DNA of 46,805 nucleotides, taken from the NCBI GenBank assembly GCA_964533145.1, contig CAZHLG010000002.1, positions 1-46,805 of the forward strand. Reading direction: 5' to 3'. Below are positions 24,385 to 32,618 of the stretch, piece by piece. Each line of letters starts with the position of its first letter. Position 1 is the first letter of the stretch. The stretch comes from CAITQP01 sp964533145. GTDB lineage: Bacteria; Patescibacteriota; Minisyncoccia; Phycocordibacterales; UBA9973. A program made the translations under genes and the position numbers. Below the pieces are notes generated by a model. It worked only from the letters and a program-made list of their open reading frames with translations. It had not been told where the DNA came from and did no database searches.

Positions 24385-27126
24385 CTACTGCGCGGCGCGG
24401 TAACGGGCCATGATCTCCTCTTCCACGTCGGCGCGGTCGCGGCCGAATTTGAGGTACGAAAGTTCTTTGATCTTCTCCACCACGTCCGCATTGCCGCGCG
24501 GCGGGAACGGCGTATGGCTGTTGAACGGCTTCACAGGCATGCCGCCGGCGAGCATCTTCACGTAACAGTTGAGGTTCTCGAGCTTGAGGATATCCTGCGC
24601 GGAGAAGGACGGTTCGAGCTGCTTGGCGAAGACTTCTGCGTTCTCCGGCGAGACGCGATGGATTGCCATCGAGCCGACGTTGCCGAAGACGGCGTTGCGG
24701 ATTCCCTCTTCGAGCTGCTCCACGTACTGATGCGCGACCGTGAGCGAGAGGCGGTATTTGCGGGCCTCGGACAGGATCGAAGCGATCGACGGCGTGGTGA
24801 CGTTCTGGAATTCGTCGATGTACAGATAAAAGTCGTTGAGCGGCTGCCCGAACATATCCACACGGCTGAGCGCGGCCATCTGGATCTTGCCGACCAGAAT
24901 GAGGCCGATCAGGTTGGCATTGATGTCCCCGAGCCTGCCCTTGGCGAGATTGACGAGCAGGATCTTCTTCTCGTCCATGATCTTGCGGAAATTGAATACG
25001 GATTCCTGCTGAGCGATGACCGGACGCATGATGTCGTTCGAGACGAAGACGTCGAACTTGTTGGTCACGTACGGCACGAAGTTGGCGAGCGACTGCTCGC
25101 CCGTGGTCTTCTCGGCGTTCTCCCAGAACTGCTTGATGATCGGATTCTTGCAGCGCGAGAGTTTGAGGTCGCGGAACGATTTGTCGGCGAGCACGCGGCC
25201 GATCTCGAGCAGCGTCGAGCCCGAGGCCGGGTCTTCCATGACGAGCAGGGCCGAGTTGCGGAAATACTGCTCGAAAGCCGGGCCGCCGGCCGTCTTCATG
25301 TCGAAGAGCTTGTTGAAGATGGCGAGCAGTTCGTTGACCACGAACGTCTTCTGTTCCGGGAAGCGCTCGTCATATTCGAGCATGTTCAGGCCCATCGGGC
25401 GCGCAGTGTACGCGGGATCGAAATAAATCACATCGTCGAGACGCTCACGCGGGATATTGGCCAGGATATCCTGGATGTCGGTGCCGTGCGGATCGATGAA
25501 GCAGCAGCCGTCGCCGTTCTTGATGTCCTGGATGATCATGTTCTTCAGGAACACGGTCTTACCGGTGCCGGTCTGGCCGATGACGTAGAAATGGCGCATG
25601 CGGTCCTCGCGCGACATGCGGACCTCCTTGCGCTCGCCGCGGTACTCGTTGTAGCCGAGCAGGATGCCATCCTGCTTCGATACGAGCTCCTGCGGCAGCG
25701 GCGCGACGGCGGCCTGGGCCTGCTTGAGCTGGGAGATTTTTGAAATGCCCGACGGAAAATGAAACACGGTCGAAAGCTCCTTGAGATTGAGCGGCAGGGC
25801 TTGGCTTTCGGAGAAAAGCCGGTACGAGAACTCGCGCAGGAACTCATGCAGCGCCGCGCCTTCGGCGCGGCGCCACGCGAACCCGTTCCGCCCGGCTTCC
25901 GTGAACTGATTGAACGATGATTCGATCTCGCCGAGTATGGCCTTCGAGCGCTCTCGCGTCGCGCCGGAAGCCACGATGCGGATATTCGCGGCGACAAGCG
26001 TGCTCGTGAGCTTTTCGGAGATATGCGCGACGGCCTTTTCGTTCGGCTTGCCATCGTTCAAAGCCTTTTGCGGCGTCCCGGTAAACAGCTCGGCTCCCGC
26101 CTTGAGAAACTCGAGTCCGATCTGCCGGCCCGTGCTCTGCGCCGTTTTGACCGAATAGCCGGCCTTCACGTTGTCGAGCACGCGCTTGATGCGGTGCGTC
26201 AGCGCGTCGTCTTCCGGACGGAGCACGAACTGCACGGCCGCACCCTCCCCTGTGGCTTTGAGCTTGGAGAACGTGCTGAGGATCACGTTCATCGGATCGT
26301 GATCGAACGATTCATAGGTCTTGATCGGAAACACTTCGGCGTCAGTGAACACTGCGGACGACGCCGCCGCGTCGTCCGCGCCTTCGGCGAAGATATTGTA
26401 GTCGTCGGTCACTTCGGCGAGCTTGGCATCCGGCTGCACGGCAAGGAGCTGCTTTTCGAACAAGTCGGTCTTGCCGTCAGGAACGGCCGCATACACCACA
26501 AACTGCTCGCCCTGGTTCGCAAGCGCGATCTCAAGCGTGAAATGACTCTTGTCGTAATTTTCGCGCCCGTATCCGACGGAATGCATGCCGGCATAGAACT
26601 GCTCCATCATCGAAAGCAGTTCTTTGAGGCTTTTTTCTTTGCCGGGCTCTGTCTCGGGAAGCGCGACCTCGAACAGCCGCATCTTGAGCGCCTTATAGAG
26701 CGGACTCGACTCCTTGAGGCCAGGCAGACTTCCTGCCGTCTGGAGATACTGCACGAGGAAGCGATGAAAATCGTCGTCCACATGCGGATTGTGCATGCTC
26801 TCGGCAAGATTCATGGCGTTCTTGATGCCGCGCTCGAGCAGCACGCCGAGCAGCTCTTCCATGACGGTATCGTGCGGCTCAGGCGAAAGGCGCAGCACGA
26901 AGCCCTCCTGTTCGGCGGTCTCCATGCGCTGCGCCGGATGCAGCGCCGACTCGGTCGGCATCTCCCGATATGCGCGGATGGTCTCATGGGCAAGCTGCTC
27001 CCGGACAGCTTCGGTCGCGCCGCCGCCGAGCTCGCGCTCTTTGTGCGCAAGCTGCTCGCGCAGATACGCGACCTCCTCCTCCGCGGAAGAGAACTGCGGC
27101 ATCGGTTTTGCTTCGAACGATTCCAT
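24385..27126 (-). CDS. TraG/VirD4-like type IV secretion DNA-binding ATPase
   Basis: 913 residues from ATG 27126; two extra residues are possible from ATG 27132, but TATACT (27135-27140) ends 8 bases before 27126, the spacing seen at other starts here. N-terminal coiled-coil (EEEVAYLREQLAHKERELGG), a long unrecognised middle region, then a P-loop ATPase: Walker A GQTGTGKTVFLKN (about 518), CCFIDPHGTDIQDILA, and Walker B YLYIDEFQNV (about 766) with TVAHQYVEQL after it. The domain order matches TraM-recognition/TraD-type coupling ATPases, which drive DNA or protein transfer or pilus assembly at the membrane. CPR genomes often carry such genes alone. No relaxase or other transfer gene is seen nearby, so the substrate is unknown. 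Confidence 0.88.
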   Translation of the reverse strand: MESFEAKPMPQFSSAEEEVAYLREQLAHKERELGGGATEAVREQLAHETIRAYREMPTESALHPAQRMETAEQEGFVLRLSPEPHDTVMEELLGVLLERGIKNAMNLAESMHNPHVDDDFHRFLVQYLQTAGSLPGLKESSPLYKALKMRLFEVALPETEPGKEKSLKELLSMMEQFYAGMHSVGYGRENYDKSHFTLEIALANQGEQFVVYAAVPDGKTDLFEKQLLAVQPDAKLAEVTDDYNIFAEGADDAAASSAVFTDAEVFPIKTYESFDHDPMNVILSTFSKLKATGEGAAVQFVLRPEDDALTHRIKRVLDNVKAGYSVKTAQSTGRQIGLEFLKAGAELFTGTPQKALNDGKPNEKAVAHISEKLTSTLVAANIRIVASGATRERSKAILGEIESSFNQFTEAGRNGFAWRRAEGAALHEFLREFSYRLFSESQALPLNLKELSTVFHFPSGISKISQLKQAQAAVAPLPQELVSKQDGILLGYNEYRGERKEVRMSREDRMRHFYVIGQTGTGKTVFLKNMIIQDIKNGDGCCFIDPHGTDIQDILANIPRERLDDVIYFDPAYTARPMGLNMLEYDERFPEQKTFVVNELLAIFNKLFDMKTAGGPAFEQYFRNSALLVMEDPASGSTLLEIGRVLADKSFRDLKLSRCKNPIIKQFWENAEKTTGEQSLANFVPYVTNKFDVFVSNDIMRPVIAQQESVFNFRKIMDEKKILLVNLAKGRLGDINANLIGLILVGKIQMAALSRVDMFGQPLNDFYLYIDEFQNVTTPSIASILSEARKYRLSLTVAHQYVEQLEEGIRNAVFGNVGSMAIHRVSPENAEVFAKQLEPSFSAQDILKLENLNCYVKMLAGGMPVKPFNSHTPFPPRGNADVVEKIKELSYLKFGRDRADVEEEIMARYRAAQ

Positions 27127-27145
27127 ACGCATCCAGTATACCCTA

Positions 27146-27535
27146 CTAATGCCCGTCTTTCATGTGATGTACCTGGTAATGCACGAGTTCCTGCAAAGCG
27201 ACGTACGCAAACCGCAAAAATACGGCCGCCCACGCGATCGACATCCAGGAAAGCACTGCGTGGACGACAGCCGAACCGACCACGCCGCCAGGAACGCTCA
27301 CAGCAAGCAATCCGTCAAACGGCCGAAGCATGCACACGGCGGCAAGTGACAGCCAGTACGTGAAGCAAGATCCGCACAGCAGAACTTTATTGTATCCGCC
27401 AAGCGCCGCGCGGATGCCGCGCTCGGCTCGAGGATGGTCGGCAAGCCAGTTGCGCCAGAGCACTGCAGCGCCGGCCACGGCCATAGCCGTAAAAAAGAGC
27501 ACGGTGAGCAGCTGAGAACCCGAGTATATGGTCAT
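27146..27535 (-). CDS. Hypothetical membrane protein with CxxC motif
   Basis: 129 residues. Hydrophobic segments LLTVLFFTAMAVAGAAVLW, LLCGSCFTYWLSLAAVCML, VVGSAVVHAVLSWMSIAWAA and VFLRFAYVALQELV. The CGSC pair before a hydrophobic helix is similar to the CPFC-type motif of DUF1360 proteins, but the match is weak. It stops 19 bases before the TraG-like start, so the two may share a transcript. Function unknown. Confidence 0.65.
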   Translation of the reverse strand: MTIYSGSQLLTVLFFTAMAVAGAAVLWRNWLADHPRAERGIRAALGGYNKVLLCGSCFTYWLSLAAVCMLRPFDGLLAVSVPGGVVGSAVVHAVLSWMSIAWAAVFLRFAYVALQELVHYQVHHMKDGH

Positions 27536-27542
27536 ACGATTG

Positions 27543-27569
27543 AAAGCCCTGCGTTCGCAGGGCTTTTGA
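27543..27569. terminator. Terminator between the Cys-rich gene and the small membrane protein gene
   Basis: Eleven-bp stem AAAGCCCTGCG/CGCAGGGCTTT with a 2-base loop; T-run CTTTTGATT on the plus strand and CTTTC on the minus strand. It lies 14 bases beyond the stop of the minus-strand gene 27583-28365. Confidence 0.65.
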
Positions 27570-27582
27570 TTAATTGATCAGC

Positions 27583-28365
27583 TTACGGCACCTCGACGCC
27601 GAAAAGCTCCTGCGCCTCTTTGGTTATGGTGTATTCGAACGGAAGCCTGCGATTCAGGATCAGTTCGGATTCCGCGCACAAGTGCGTAAAGAGCGATTGC
27701 GTCGCTTCAGGATGCAGCGCCCGCGGCAGCGGCGCGTTGACCGACCCGGAGACCGCGAGCAGATTGACGAGGCTGCAATTGCAATCGCAATTGTGATTAA
27801 GCACTCTCCCCGTCCGCGTGAATACCGCCGACTGCACGTGCAGCATGAGCGAGTACACTTTGCCAAGCGCATGCAGATGCGTATCGACGACGGCGTAGTG
27901 ATGCGGCAATGCCGCCGCCTCCTTGAGGATGGACCGGCTCTCTTCGGGCGCTTCGCGCGACCCGAGATACGCGAGAGAATCCCACAGCACGCTCGAAACG
28001 CGGTCACCGAACTCGTTCGCGAGGTCCGAGATTGCCGCGAGGAACGCATGCTTCATGCCGGCATGCGGATCTCCGGCAAGCGGCATGAACGGCGCCGCAT
28101 CGAACGGCTGCATGAATCCTTTTGCCAGAGCGGACACGAACGCCCTTGCATTGCCCTGCGCGACCGCGGAATACGGCGTGCCGGCATACGTACGTTCGGT
28201 CCACGCCAGGTGCGCGTATGCGCGGTCGATGATATCCTCATGATCGAACCCTGCGGCAATAAGGTCCTGCCAGGCTTTCGGAAGCACGAGATTCTGTTTG
28301 ACTGCCGCGATGTCAAGCGGCTGGAGCGGCATGCTGATGCCGGCGATTTGGCATGTTTTGCACAT
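27583..28365 (-). CDS. Unknown protein divergent from a Fur-family regulator
   Basis: 260 residues, not recognised. It opens with MCKTCQIAG and has a Cys/His-rich stretch LNHNCDCNCSLVNLL near residue 190, plus scattered His (DTHLHALGKV, ALPHHYAVV), which suggests metal binding. Mostly helical, without signal peptide. It is divergent from the Fur-like gene, and one of two identical-type operators (28395-28409) lies just upstream of its start, so metal-dependent repression is likely. A role in binding or handling the sensed metal is an inference from motif and context only. Confidence 0.65.
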   Translation of the reverse strand: MCKTCQIAGISMPLQPLDIAAVKQNLVLPKAWQDLIAAGFDHEDIIDRAYAHLAWTERTYAGTPYSAVAQGNARAFVSALAKGFMQPFDAAPFMPLAGDPHAGMKHAFLAAISDLANEFGDRVSSVLWDSLAYLGSREAPEESRSILKEAAALPHHYAVVDTHLHALGKVYSLMLHVQSAVFTRTGRVLNHNCDCNCSLVNLLAVSGSVNAPLPRALHPEATQSLFTHLCAESELILNRRLPFEYTITKEAQELFGVEVP

Positions 28366-28394
28366 ATGGTATTTTTTTGTACTGGTTCACAATA

Positions 28395-28409
28395 TGCAAC
28401 TTAGTTGCA
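28395..28409. promoter_or_regulatory. Fur-family operator, copy 1
   Basis: TGCAA-CTTAG-TTGCA, a perfect palindrome (TGCAAC-TTA-GTTGCA). It lies 30 bases upstream of the divergent gene at 28365, over its probable -35. The form TGCAA-N5-TTGCA is the one I recall for the nickel regulator Nur of Streptomyces. Confidence 0.75.
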
Positions 28410-28441
28410 TTTATACGACTCTAGCATGCCGCCATAATAAA

Positions 28442-28456
28442 TGCAACTTATTTGCA
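28442..28456. promoter_or_regulatory. Fur-family operator, copy 2
   Basis: TGCAA-CTTAT-TTGCA, differing from copy 1 at one base. The centres are 47 bp apart. It lies just upstream of the promoter of the Fur-like gene (28467-28495). Confidence 0.75.
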
Positions 28457-28466
28457 TTTATTGCCG

Positions 28467-28495
28467 TTTACGTCCGGCGGCCGGAATGGTAGCAT
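28467..28495 (+). promoter_or_regulatory. Promoter of the Fur-yibE/F operon
   Basis: TTTACG (28467-28472), 17-base spacer, TAGCAT (28490-28495). The ATG at 28505 is 9 bases after the -10, so the leader would be about 3 nt. Confidence 0.45.
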
Positions 28496-28504
28496 GCTCA
28501 GTAT

Positions 28505-28930
28505 ATGCAGAAACACCCCACTGAAGCGGTCCTCGCGCGCGCCGGGCTTCGGGCGACCGAAACGCGCTCTTCCCTGCTCGAGCTGCTGTCCCGGTCGAAA
28601 CGCCCCCTCTCGGTCAAACTGCTGACAGAGAAACTCGCCGCATGCGGCACCGACCGCGTGACCATCTACCGCACGCTCGAGACATTCATGGAAAAAGGCG
28701 TCGTGCGGCGAGTCGACCGCGGCACGCGCGAAGCCGAGTATGAGCTGGTGGACGAGCACGACCACCATCACCTCATCTGCCTCTCCTGCAAGAAAGTGAG
28801 CGATTTCACCGGCTGCGACGCCGACAATCTCATCAAAAAGGCCCTCAAACAGACTAGTGATTTCAGCTCTGTATCGCACCACTCATTCGACCTCTACGGC
28901 ACATGCCGCGCATGCGCCATCAAACAATGA
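28505..28930 (+). CDS. Fur-family metal-responsive transcriptional regulator
   Basis: 141 residues. Winged-helix DNA-binding part at about 10-80 (LRATETRSSLLELLSRSKRP, DRVTIYRTLETFMEKGVVRR). The dimer and metal part has His85, His87-89 in DEHDHHHLIC, the structural zinc pair Cys92/Cys95, HHSFDLYGTC, and the second pair Cys134/Cys137. Which metal it senses (Fe, Zn, Ni or Mn) cannot be read from the sequence; the operator type leans to Ni or Zn. Two palindromes upstream point to control of itself and of the divergent gene. Its TGA overlaps the ATG of the YibE/F gene (ATGA), so the two are translationally coupled. Confidence 0.93.
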   Translation: MQKHPTEAVLARAGLRATETRSSLLELLSRSKRPLSVKLLTEKLAACGTDRVTIYRTLETFMEKGVVRRVDRGTREAEYELVDEHDHHHLICLSCKKVSDFTGCDADNLIKKALKQTSDFSSVSHHSFDLYGTCRACAIKQ

Positions 28931-30108
28931 CGCTGCCTGCGCCGATCCGAACACTTGTCCTGACAGCCATGCTCGCCCTCGGAGCGTCATGCCCATTCGG
29001 AGTAACAGCACATGCCAATGCAGCAGAAGTGCTCCAAGATTCCGTCACGACGGTGCGGGCCCGAGTCATCGAAGCGACGGACACGGATGCACTGCCGCTG
29101 CCCGGCACAGACGTCGCGACCTCGCGGCAGACCCTCGTCGCAGAAATACTCAAAGGCCCCCGCACAGGAGAACGTATCACTCTCGAAAATGACTATGTCC
29201 ATCTCGAAGCCGGCGACGCCTTCTTTCTGAGCATCACCGACAGGACGGATGGCGGGCCGACGATCTACCGCATGGAAGAGCCGGACCGCCTGCCCCTGCT
29301 TGCCGGACTCGGCGCGCTGTTTATTCTGCTCGTTTTGGCCGTCGGCGGCATCCAAGGTTTGCGCGGTCTTGCCAGCCTTGCCGGCAGCATGCTGCTCATC
29401 CTCTTTGTCCTGCTGCCGGGCATACTCGGCGGACACTCTCCCGTGCTCGTCTCGATCGGCGTTTCGGCGCTCATCGTCATTCTCGGTTCGTATGTCACCC
29501 ACGGATTCAACCGGACGACATCGGCCGCCGTGCTCGGCATGCTCGCGACCGTCCTTGCCACCGGCGCGCTTGCCTGGGCGGCCGTCCGGCTCGGACGTTT
29601 CGGCGGATACGGATCAGAGGAAGCAGTCTACCTGCAGCTCAACATGCGCGGCGGCATCGACCTGGTCGGCGTGCTGTTCGGCGGCATCATGATCGGCCTG
29701 CTCGGCGCGCTGTATGACGTTGCCATCGGCCAGGCGGTCGCCGTGGACGAGCTGGCCCGCATCGCGCCGCACGTGCATCGCCGCGCCATATGGAAGCGCG
29801 CCATGCGCATCGGCCGCGAGCACATCGGCGCGCTCACCGACACTCTCGCCATCGCATACGTCGGCGCATCGCTGCCGCTGTTCCTTCTTTTTGCCATGCC
29901 GCCGGTCAATGTCCCGATGACCATGAACCGGGAGATTTTCGCAGCGGAGATCGTGCGCATCCTGGCCGGCAGCATCGGTCTTGTACTGGCAGTGCCGATC
30001 ACGACGGCGCTCGCCGCGGCCATGCTCGTCCGACCACACGAGAACGCAACAGAGACAGAACGCCACGCCGAAGAACGTGCGCTTGATGCTGCGCGGCATA
30101 CGCACTAG
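28927..30108 (+). CDS. YibE/F family membrane protein
   Basis: 393 residues from ATG 28927, which overlaps the Fur-family stop. Signal sequence or first helix (TLVLTAMLALGASCPFGVTA), an external beta-rich segment (about 35-125), then about seven membrane segments: LLAGLGALFILLVLAVGGIQ, LLILFVLLPGILGG, VLVSIGVSALIVILGSYVTH, AVLGMLATVLATGALAW, GVLFGGIMIGLLGALYDVAI, ASLPLFLLFAMPPV and GSIGLVLAVPITTALAAAML. The order and the GLLGALYDVA motif match YibE/F proteins, multi-pass proteins of unresolved function. Coupling to a Fur-type gene suggests metal-dependent expression and perhaps metal transport (inference). Confidence 0.85.
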   Translation: MTLPAPIRTLVLTAMLALGASCPFGVTAHANAAEVLQDSVTTVRARVIEATDTDALPLPGTDVATSRQTLVAEILKGPRTGERITLENDYVHLEAGDAFFLSITDRTDGGPTIYRMEEPDRLPLLAGLGALFILLVLAVGGIQGLRGLASLAGSMLLILFVLLPGILGGHSPVLVSIGVSALIVILGSYVTHGFNRTTSAAVLGMLATVLATGALAWAAVRLGRFGGYGSEEAVYLQLNMRGGIDLVGVLFGGIMIGLLGALYDVAIGQAVAVDELARIAPHVHRRAIWKRAMRIGREHIGALTDTLAIAYVGASLPLFLLFAMPPVNVPMTMNREIFAAEIVRILAGSIGLVLAVPITTALAAAMLVRPHENATETERHAEERALDAARHTH

Positions 30109-30118
30109 CGTCCGCCGA

Positions 30119-30147
30119 TTGACAGCGGCACGCGCGCACGCGACAAT
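30119..30147 (+). promoter_or_regulatory. Leaderless promoter of the 116-residue hypothetical gene
   Basis: A perfect TTGACA (30119-30124), 17-base spacer, GACAAT (30142-30147), then 6 bases to the ATG at 30154. The predicted +1 is the A of the start codon. Confidence 0.7.
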
Positions 30148-30153
30148 GAGTCA

Positions 30154-30504
30154 ATGAGAGACATGCTCCCCCGCGAAGACCGCGCCGCACTCAAAAAACG
30201 CAACGCCCTGCATGCGGCGGAGCTGCACATCGAGCTCGGCAACGCGCCGAAGATAGCCGAATCACTCAAAGACATTCCGACGCTCGAAGCCCTCGAATAC
30301 CTTTTTGAGCAGGCAGAGCGCCATCGCCTGGCGGGCAAGCATGGCAAGGCGGCGAACATCATCGAAGCGGCGAAGCTCGTCGACCGGAAGACCGGCGACA
30401 CCACGCTGCTCGGCATCGCCATCGACGGCGAGGGGAAAAACGAAAAGACGACGCTGCTCGTGCGCCGCCTCACTCCCAAGGAGCTGTTCGAGAATCCGAT
30501 CTAA
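30154..30504 (+). CDS. Hypothetical helical protein, 116 residues
   Basis: Not recognised. Strongly charged and helical (MLPREDRAALKKRNALHAAE, EALEYLFEQAERHRLAGKHG, KAANIIEAAKLVDRKTG), then a short beta-like end (TTLLGIAIDGEGKN, TTLLVRRLTPKELFENPI). The first 80 residues could form a TPR-like helical pair. No signal peptide. A perfect -35 and fitting -10 put the transcription start at the ATG. It converges on map: the last four bases of the two genes overlap. Confidence 0.7.
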   Translation: MRDMLPREDRAALKKRNALHAAELHIELGNAPKIAESLKDIPTLEALEYLFEQAERHRLAGKHGKAANIIEAAKLVDRKTGDTTLLGIAIDGEGKNEKTTLLVRRLTPKELFENPI

Positions 30505-31271
30505 ACTTCGGTCAGGATCTCGTAGCCGGTCTCAGTGACCAGGACCGTGTGCTCGAAATGAGCCGCGCAGGAACCGTCGGCGGTCTTGAGCGTGTAGCCG
30601 TCGCGGCCTTCGGTCACGTCTTCGGAGCCGAGCGTCAGCATCGGCTCGATGGCGATGACCATGCCCGGCACGAGACGCTCGCCCGTGTTCTTGCGGCCGA
30701 AGTTCGGCACGAACGGATCTTCATGGATATGCCGACCCACACCATGGCCGGAGAGCACGCGCACGATGCCGTACTTCCCCGCCTTCTTCACGTATGACTC
30801 AACGGCATGGCCGATATCGCCGACACGGTTCTCCGGAGAGACGGCGGCAATGGCCTGATAGAGCGCCTCGCGCGTGTCGCGGATGAGTTTCTCTTTTTCT
30901 TTGGAAACCGCGCCGACGGCGACAGTGACCGCATGGTCAGTGAAAAGACCCTCGTGCTTGAGGCCGAGATCGAGGGAGACGACGTCGCCCTCCTTAAGGA
31001 TCTTGGCGGCCGTCGGAATGCCGTGCACGACTTCCGAATTCACGGAAACGATGAGCGCAGCCGGATACGCGACCCGGTGACCGGCAGGCTTGTAGCCAAG
31101 GAATGCCGGCTCGTCGCCGAGTTCCTTGATGCGCTTTTGCGCGTACGCATCGAGCTCAAGCGCGGAAACACCGGCCACCGCACGCTCCGAAATCTCGGCA
31201 AGCAGCATGCCGAGCCGTTTCCCGCCCTCGCGGAGCTTCGCTATCTCTTCTGCTGTCTTGATGATGATCAT
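30501..31271 (-). CDS. map: Methionine aminopeptidase, type I
   Basis: 256 residues. It removes the N-terminal Met from new proteins. All five metal ligands are present: Asp101 (SLDLGL), Asp112 (FTDHA), His176 (SGHGVGRHIHEDP), Glu209 (AIEPM) and Glu240 (AHFEHTV); His83 (EVVHGIP) is the usual substrate-side His. Last gene of adk-pyrH-map; its ATG follows the pyrH TAA directly. In many bacteria map is followed by infA-rpmJ-rpsM-rpsK-rpoA, but here the cluster ends and a plus-strand gene converges. Confidence 0.97.
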   Translation of the reverse strand: MIIIKTAEEIAKLREGGKRLGMLLAEISERAVAGVSALELDAYAQKRIKELGDEPAFLGYKPAGHRVAYPAALIVSVNSEVVHGIPTAAKILKEGDVVSLDLGLKHEGLFTDHAVTVAVGAVSKEKEKLIRDTREALYQAIAAVSPENRVGDIGHAVESYVKKAGKYGIVRVLSGHGVGRHIHEDPFVPNFGRKNTGERLVPGMVIAIEPMLTLGSEDVTEGRDGYTLKTADGSCAAHFEHTVLVTETGYEILTEV

Positions 31272-31952
31272 TTATGAAATCACGGTGCCCTTGAATGCCC
31301 CGCCATCGAGGTACGATTCGAGGTTGGCAAGGTCTTTGCCGTTCATGATGGCGACGGTGATGCCATGCTCTTCGGCGTACTTCGAGGCGATCGGGTCGAA
31401 CGGCGCGTTGATGCCGCTCGTCCACTCGCTCGGGATGATCTTGCGGTAGTCGGCCCAGCTCGAGCGCTCGATCTTCTCGGCGTCCGGATTGGTGCGCGGA
31501 TCGGCGGTGTACACGTAATCGATGTTCGAGAGGTTGATGATGGTCTTCGCGCCGGTGGCGACGGCCATCTCGATGGCGTCGTAATCGGTGCTCCAGCCCG
31601 GCTTCCAGCCGGCCCCCACGATGATCTTCGCGTCCACTCCTTTGGCATCCGCCGGATCGAGGATGATCTCCCCGTGCGCGTCTTCCTTGAAGAGCAACTT
31701 CACGAGCATGGCATTGGTGCGGGTCGTGGCGATGCCCATCCAGTCGAGATCGACTGTCTCCACGGAGCGGAGCGACTTGAGCGCTTCCTGATAGTAACGG
31801 CACGAACGGCCGCCTCCGGTGATGAGCACGAATGTGTCCCCTGCGCCGACGCGGCGGAGCAGCATGTCGCGAAACGCGCCGAGGAATGCGGTGTCGATGC
31901 CGTCCGGATAGATGAGCGAGCCCCCGAGCGAGATGATGATGCGTTCTTTCAT
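31272..31952 (-). CDS. pyrH: UMP kinase (archaeal-type amino acid kinase family)
   Basis: 226 residues from ATG 31952 (MKERIIISLGGSLIYPDGID); the longer frame runs into adk. UMP kinase makes UDP from UMP. Glycine-rich ISLGGSLI, VLITGGGRSCRYYQ, and the block DLDWMGIATTRTNAMLVKLL, which follows the archaeal UMP kinase pattern (xIGIxxTRxNA) more closely than the usual bacterial hexamer. The C-terminal half has YDAIEMAVATGAKTIINLSN and IDYVYTADPRTNPDAEKI. It starts 1 base after adk and abuts map. Assigned from family pattern; an aspartokinase-like relative is less likely given its size. Confidence 0.87.
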   Translation of the reverse strand: MKERIIISLGGSLIYPDGIDTAFLGAFRDMLLRRVGAGDTFVLITGGGRSCRYYQEALKSLRSVETVDLDWMGIATTRTNAMLVKLLFKEDAHGEIILDPADAKGVDAKIIVGAGWKPGWSTDYDAIEMAVATGAKTIINLSNIDYVYTADPRTNPDAEKIERSSWADYRKIIPSEWTSGINAPFDPIASKYAEEHGITVAIMNGKDLANLESYLDGGAFKGTVIS

Positions 31953-31953
31953 G

Positions 31954-32550
31954 CTACAGTCCGATTTGGTTACTAATATCCTGATGGATCTCTTCGATGC
32001 TCCGCTCGCCGTCGATATCGAGGAAAACGTAACCGGGGCGGTTGCGGAACCATTCGATCGCCGGAGCGACCTCCGTATCGTACCAGTCGAGGCGGGTCTC
32101 GGCGTTTTCCGGAGTGTCATCATCGCGGCCGCGGGAGAGCATGCGGGCCTTCGAGCTTTCGCGCGAGACATTGAAATTGAGGACGACGATGTTCTCCCGT
32201 CCGTAAAAAGAAAGCAGCGAATCAACCGCGACAGATTCCTCGGCGCGGCGCGGATATCCGTCGATGAAGAGATGTGCCTCCGGGTCATAGCTTTCGACAA
32301 AACCTTTGGCCCACAGCCAGATCGTCAAAAAGAGCGGCTGGAGCTTGCCAGCGGCCGTCAGAGCCTGGGCGCGTTCGCTCGTATACGAATGCTCCGAGAA
32401 AAACGCCCGGAACATGTCTCCGGTGACGGATGCCGTGATGGGACGGGACGGATCGCTCGCGGCGAGCTTTTCGCGGAGCAGCTTGAGCTGCGTGCCCTTG
32501 CCGCAGCCGGAGCGGCCGGCAAAGATGAATGTACGAGGTGTGTGTTGCAT
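31954..32550 (-). CDS. adk: Adenylate kinase
   Basis: 198 residues from ATG 32550 (MQHTPRTFIFAGRSGCGKGT); upstream in-frame codons lie in the promoter and terminator region. The P-loop GRSGCGKGT is at 12-20, FIDGYPRRAEE and the LID region RMLSRGRDDDTPENAETRLD follow; the LID is short and has no zinc cysteines. It balances AMP, ADP and ATP. First gene of adk-pyrH-map with its own promoter (32566-32594) overlapping the secY terminator. The start has the ACACAT-ATG context common here. Confidence 0.95.
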   Translation of the reverse strand: MQHTPRTFIFAGRSGCGKGTQLKLLREKLAASDPSRPITASVTGDMFRAFFSEHSYTSERAQALTAAGKLQPLFLTIWLWAKGFVESYDPEAHLFIDGYPRRAEESVAVDSLLSFYGRENIVVLNFNVSRESSKARMLSRGRDDDTPENAETRLDWYDTEVAPAIEWFRNRPGYVFLDIDGERSIEEIHQDISNQIGL

Positions 32551-32565
32551 ATGTGTTCCGTAGTG

Positions 32566-32594
32566 ACTATACCATGCCCGGGCTCGCATGAAAA
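32566..32594 (-). promoter_or_regulatory. Promoter of adk-pyrH-map
   Basis: Minus strand TTTTCA (32589-32594), 17-base spacer, TATAGT (32566-32571) with TGG before it (extended -10). The -35 overlaps the T-run of the secY terminator. Leader about 9 nt. Confidence 0.6.
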
Positions 32595-32612
32595 AAGCCC
32601 GCCGAAGCGGGC
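32591..32612 (-). terminator. Terminator after secY
   Basis: Minus strand GCCCGC-TTCG-GCGGGC followed by TTTTTT, 7 bases beyond the secY stop. The stable UUCG loop and T-run make a textbook terminator. Confidence 0.9.
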
Positions 32613-32618
32613 AATTTC

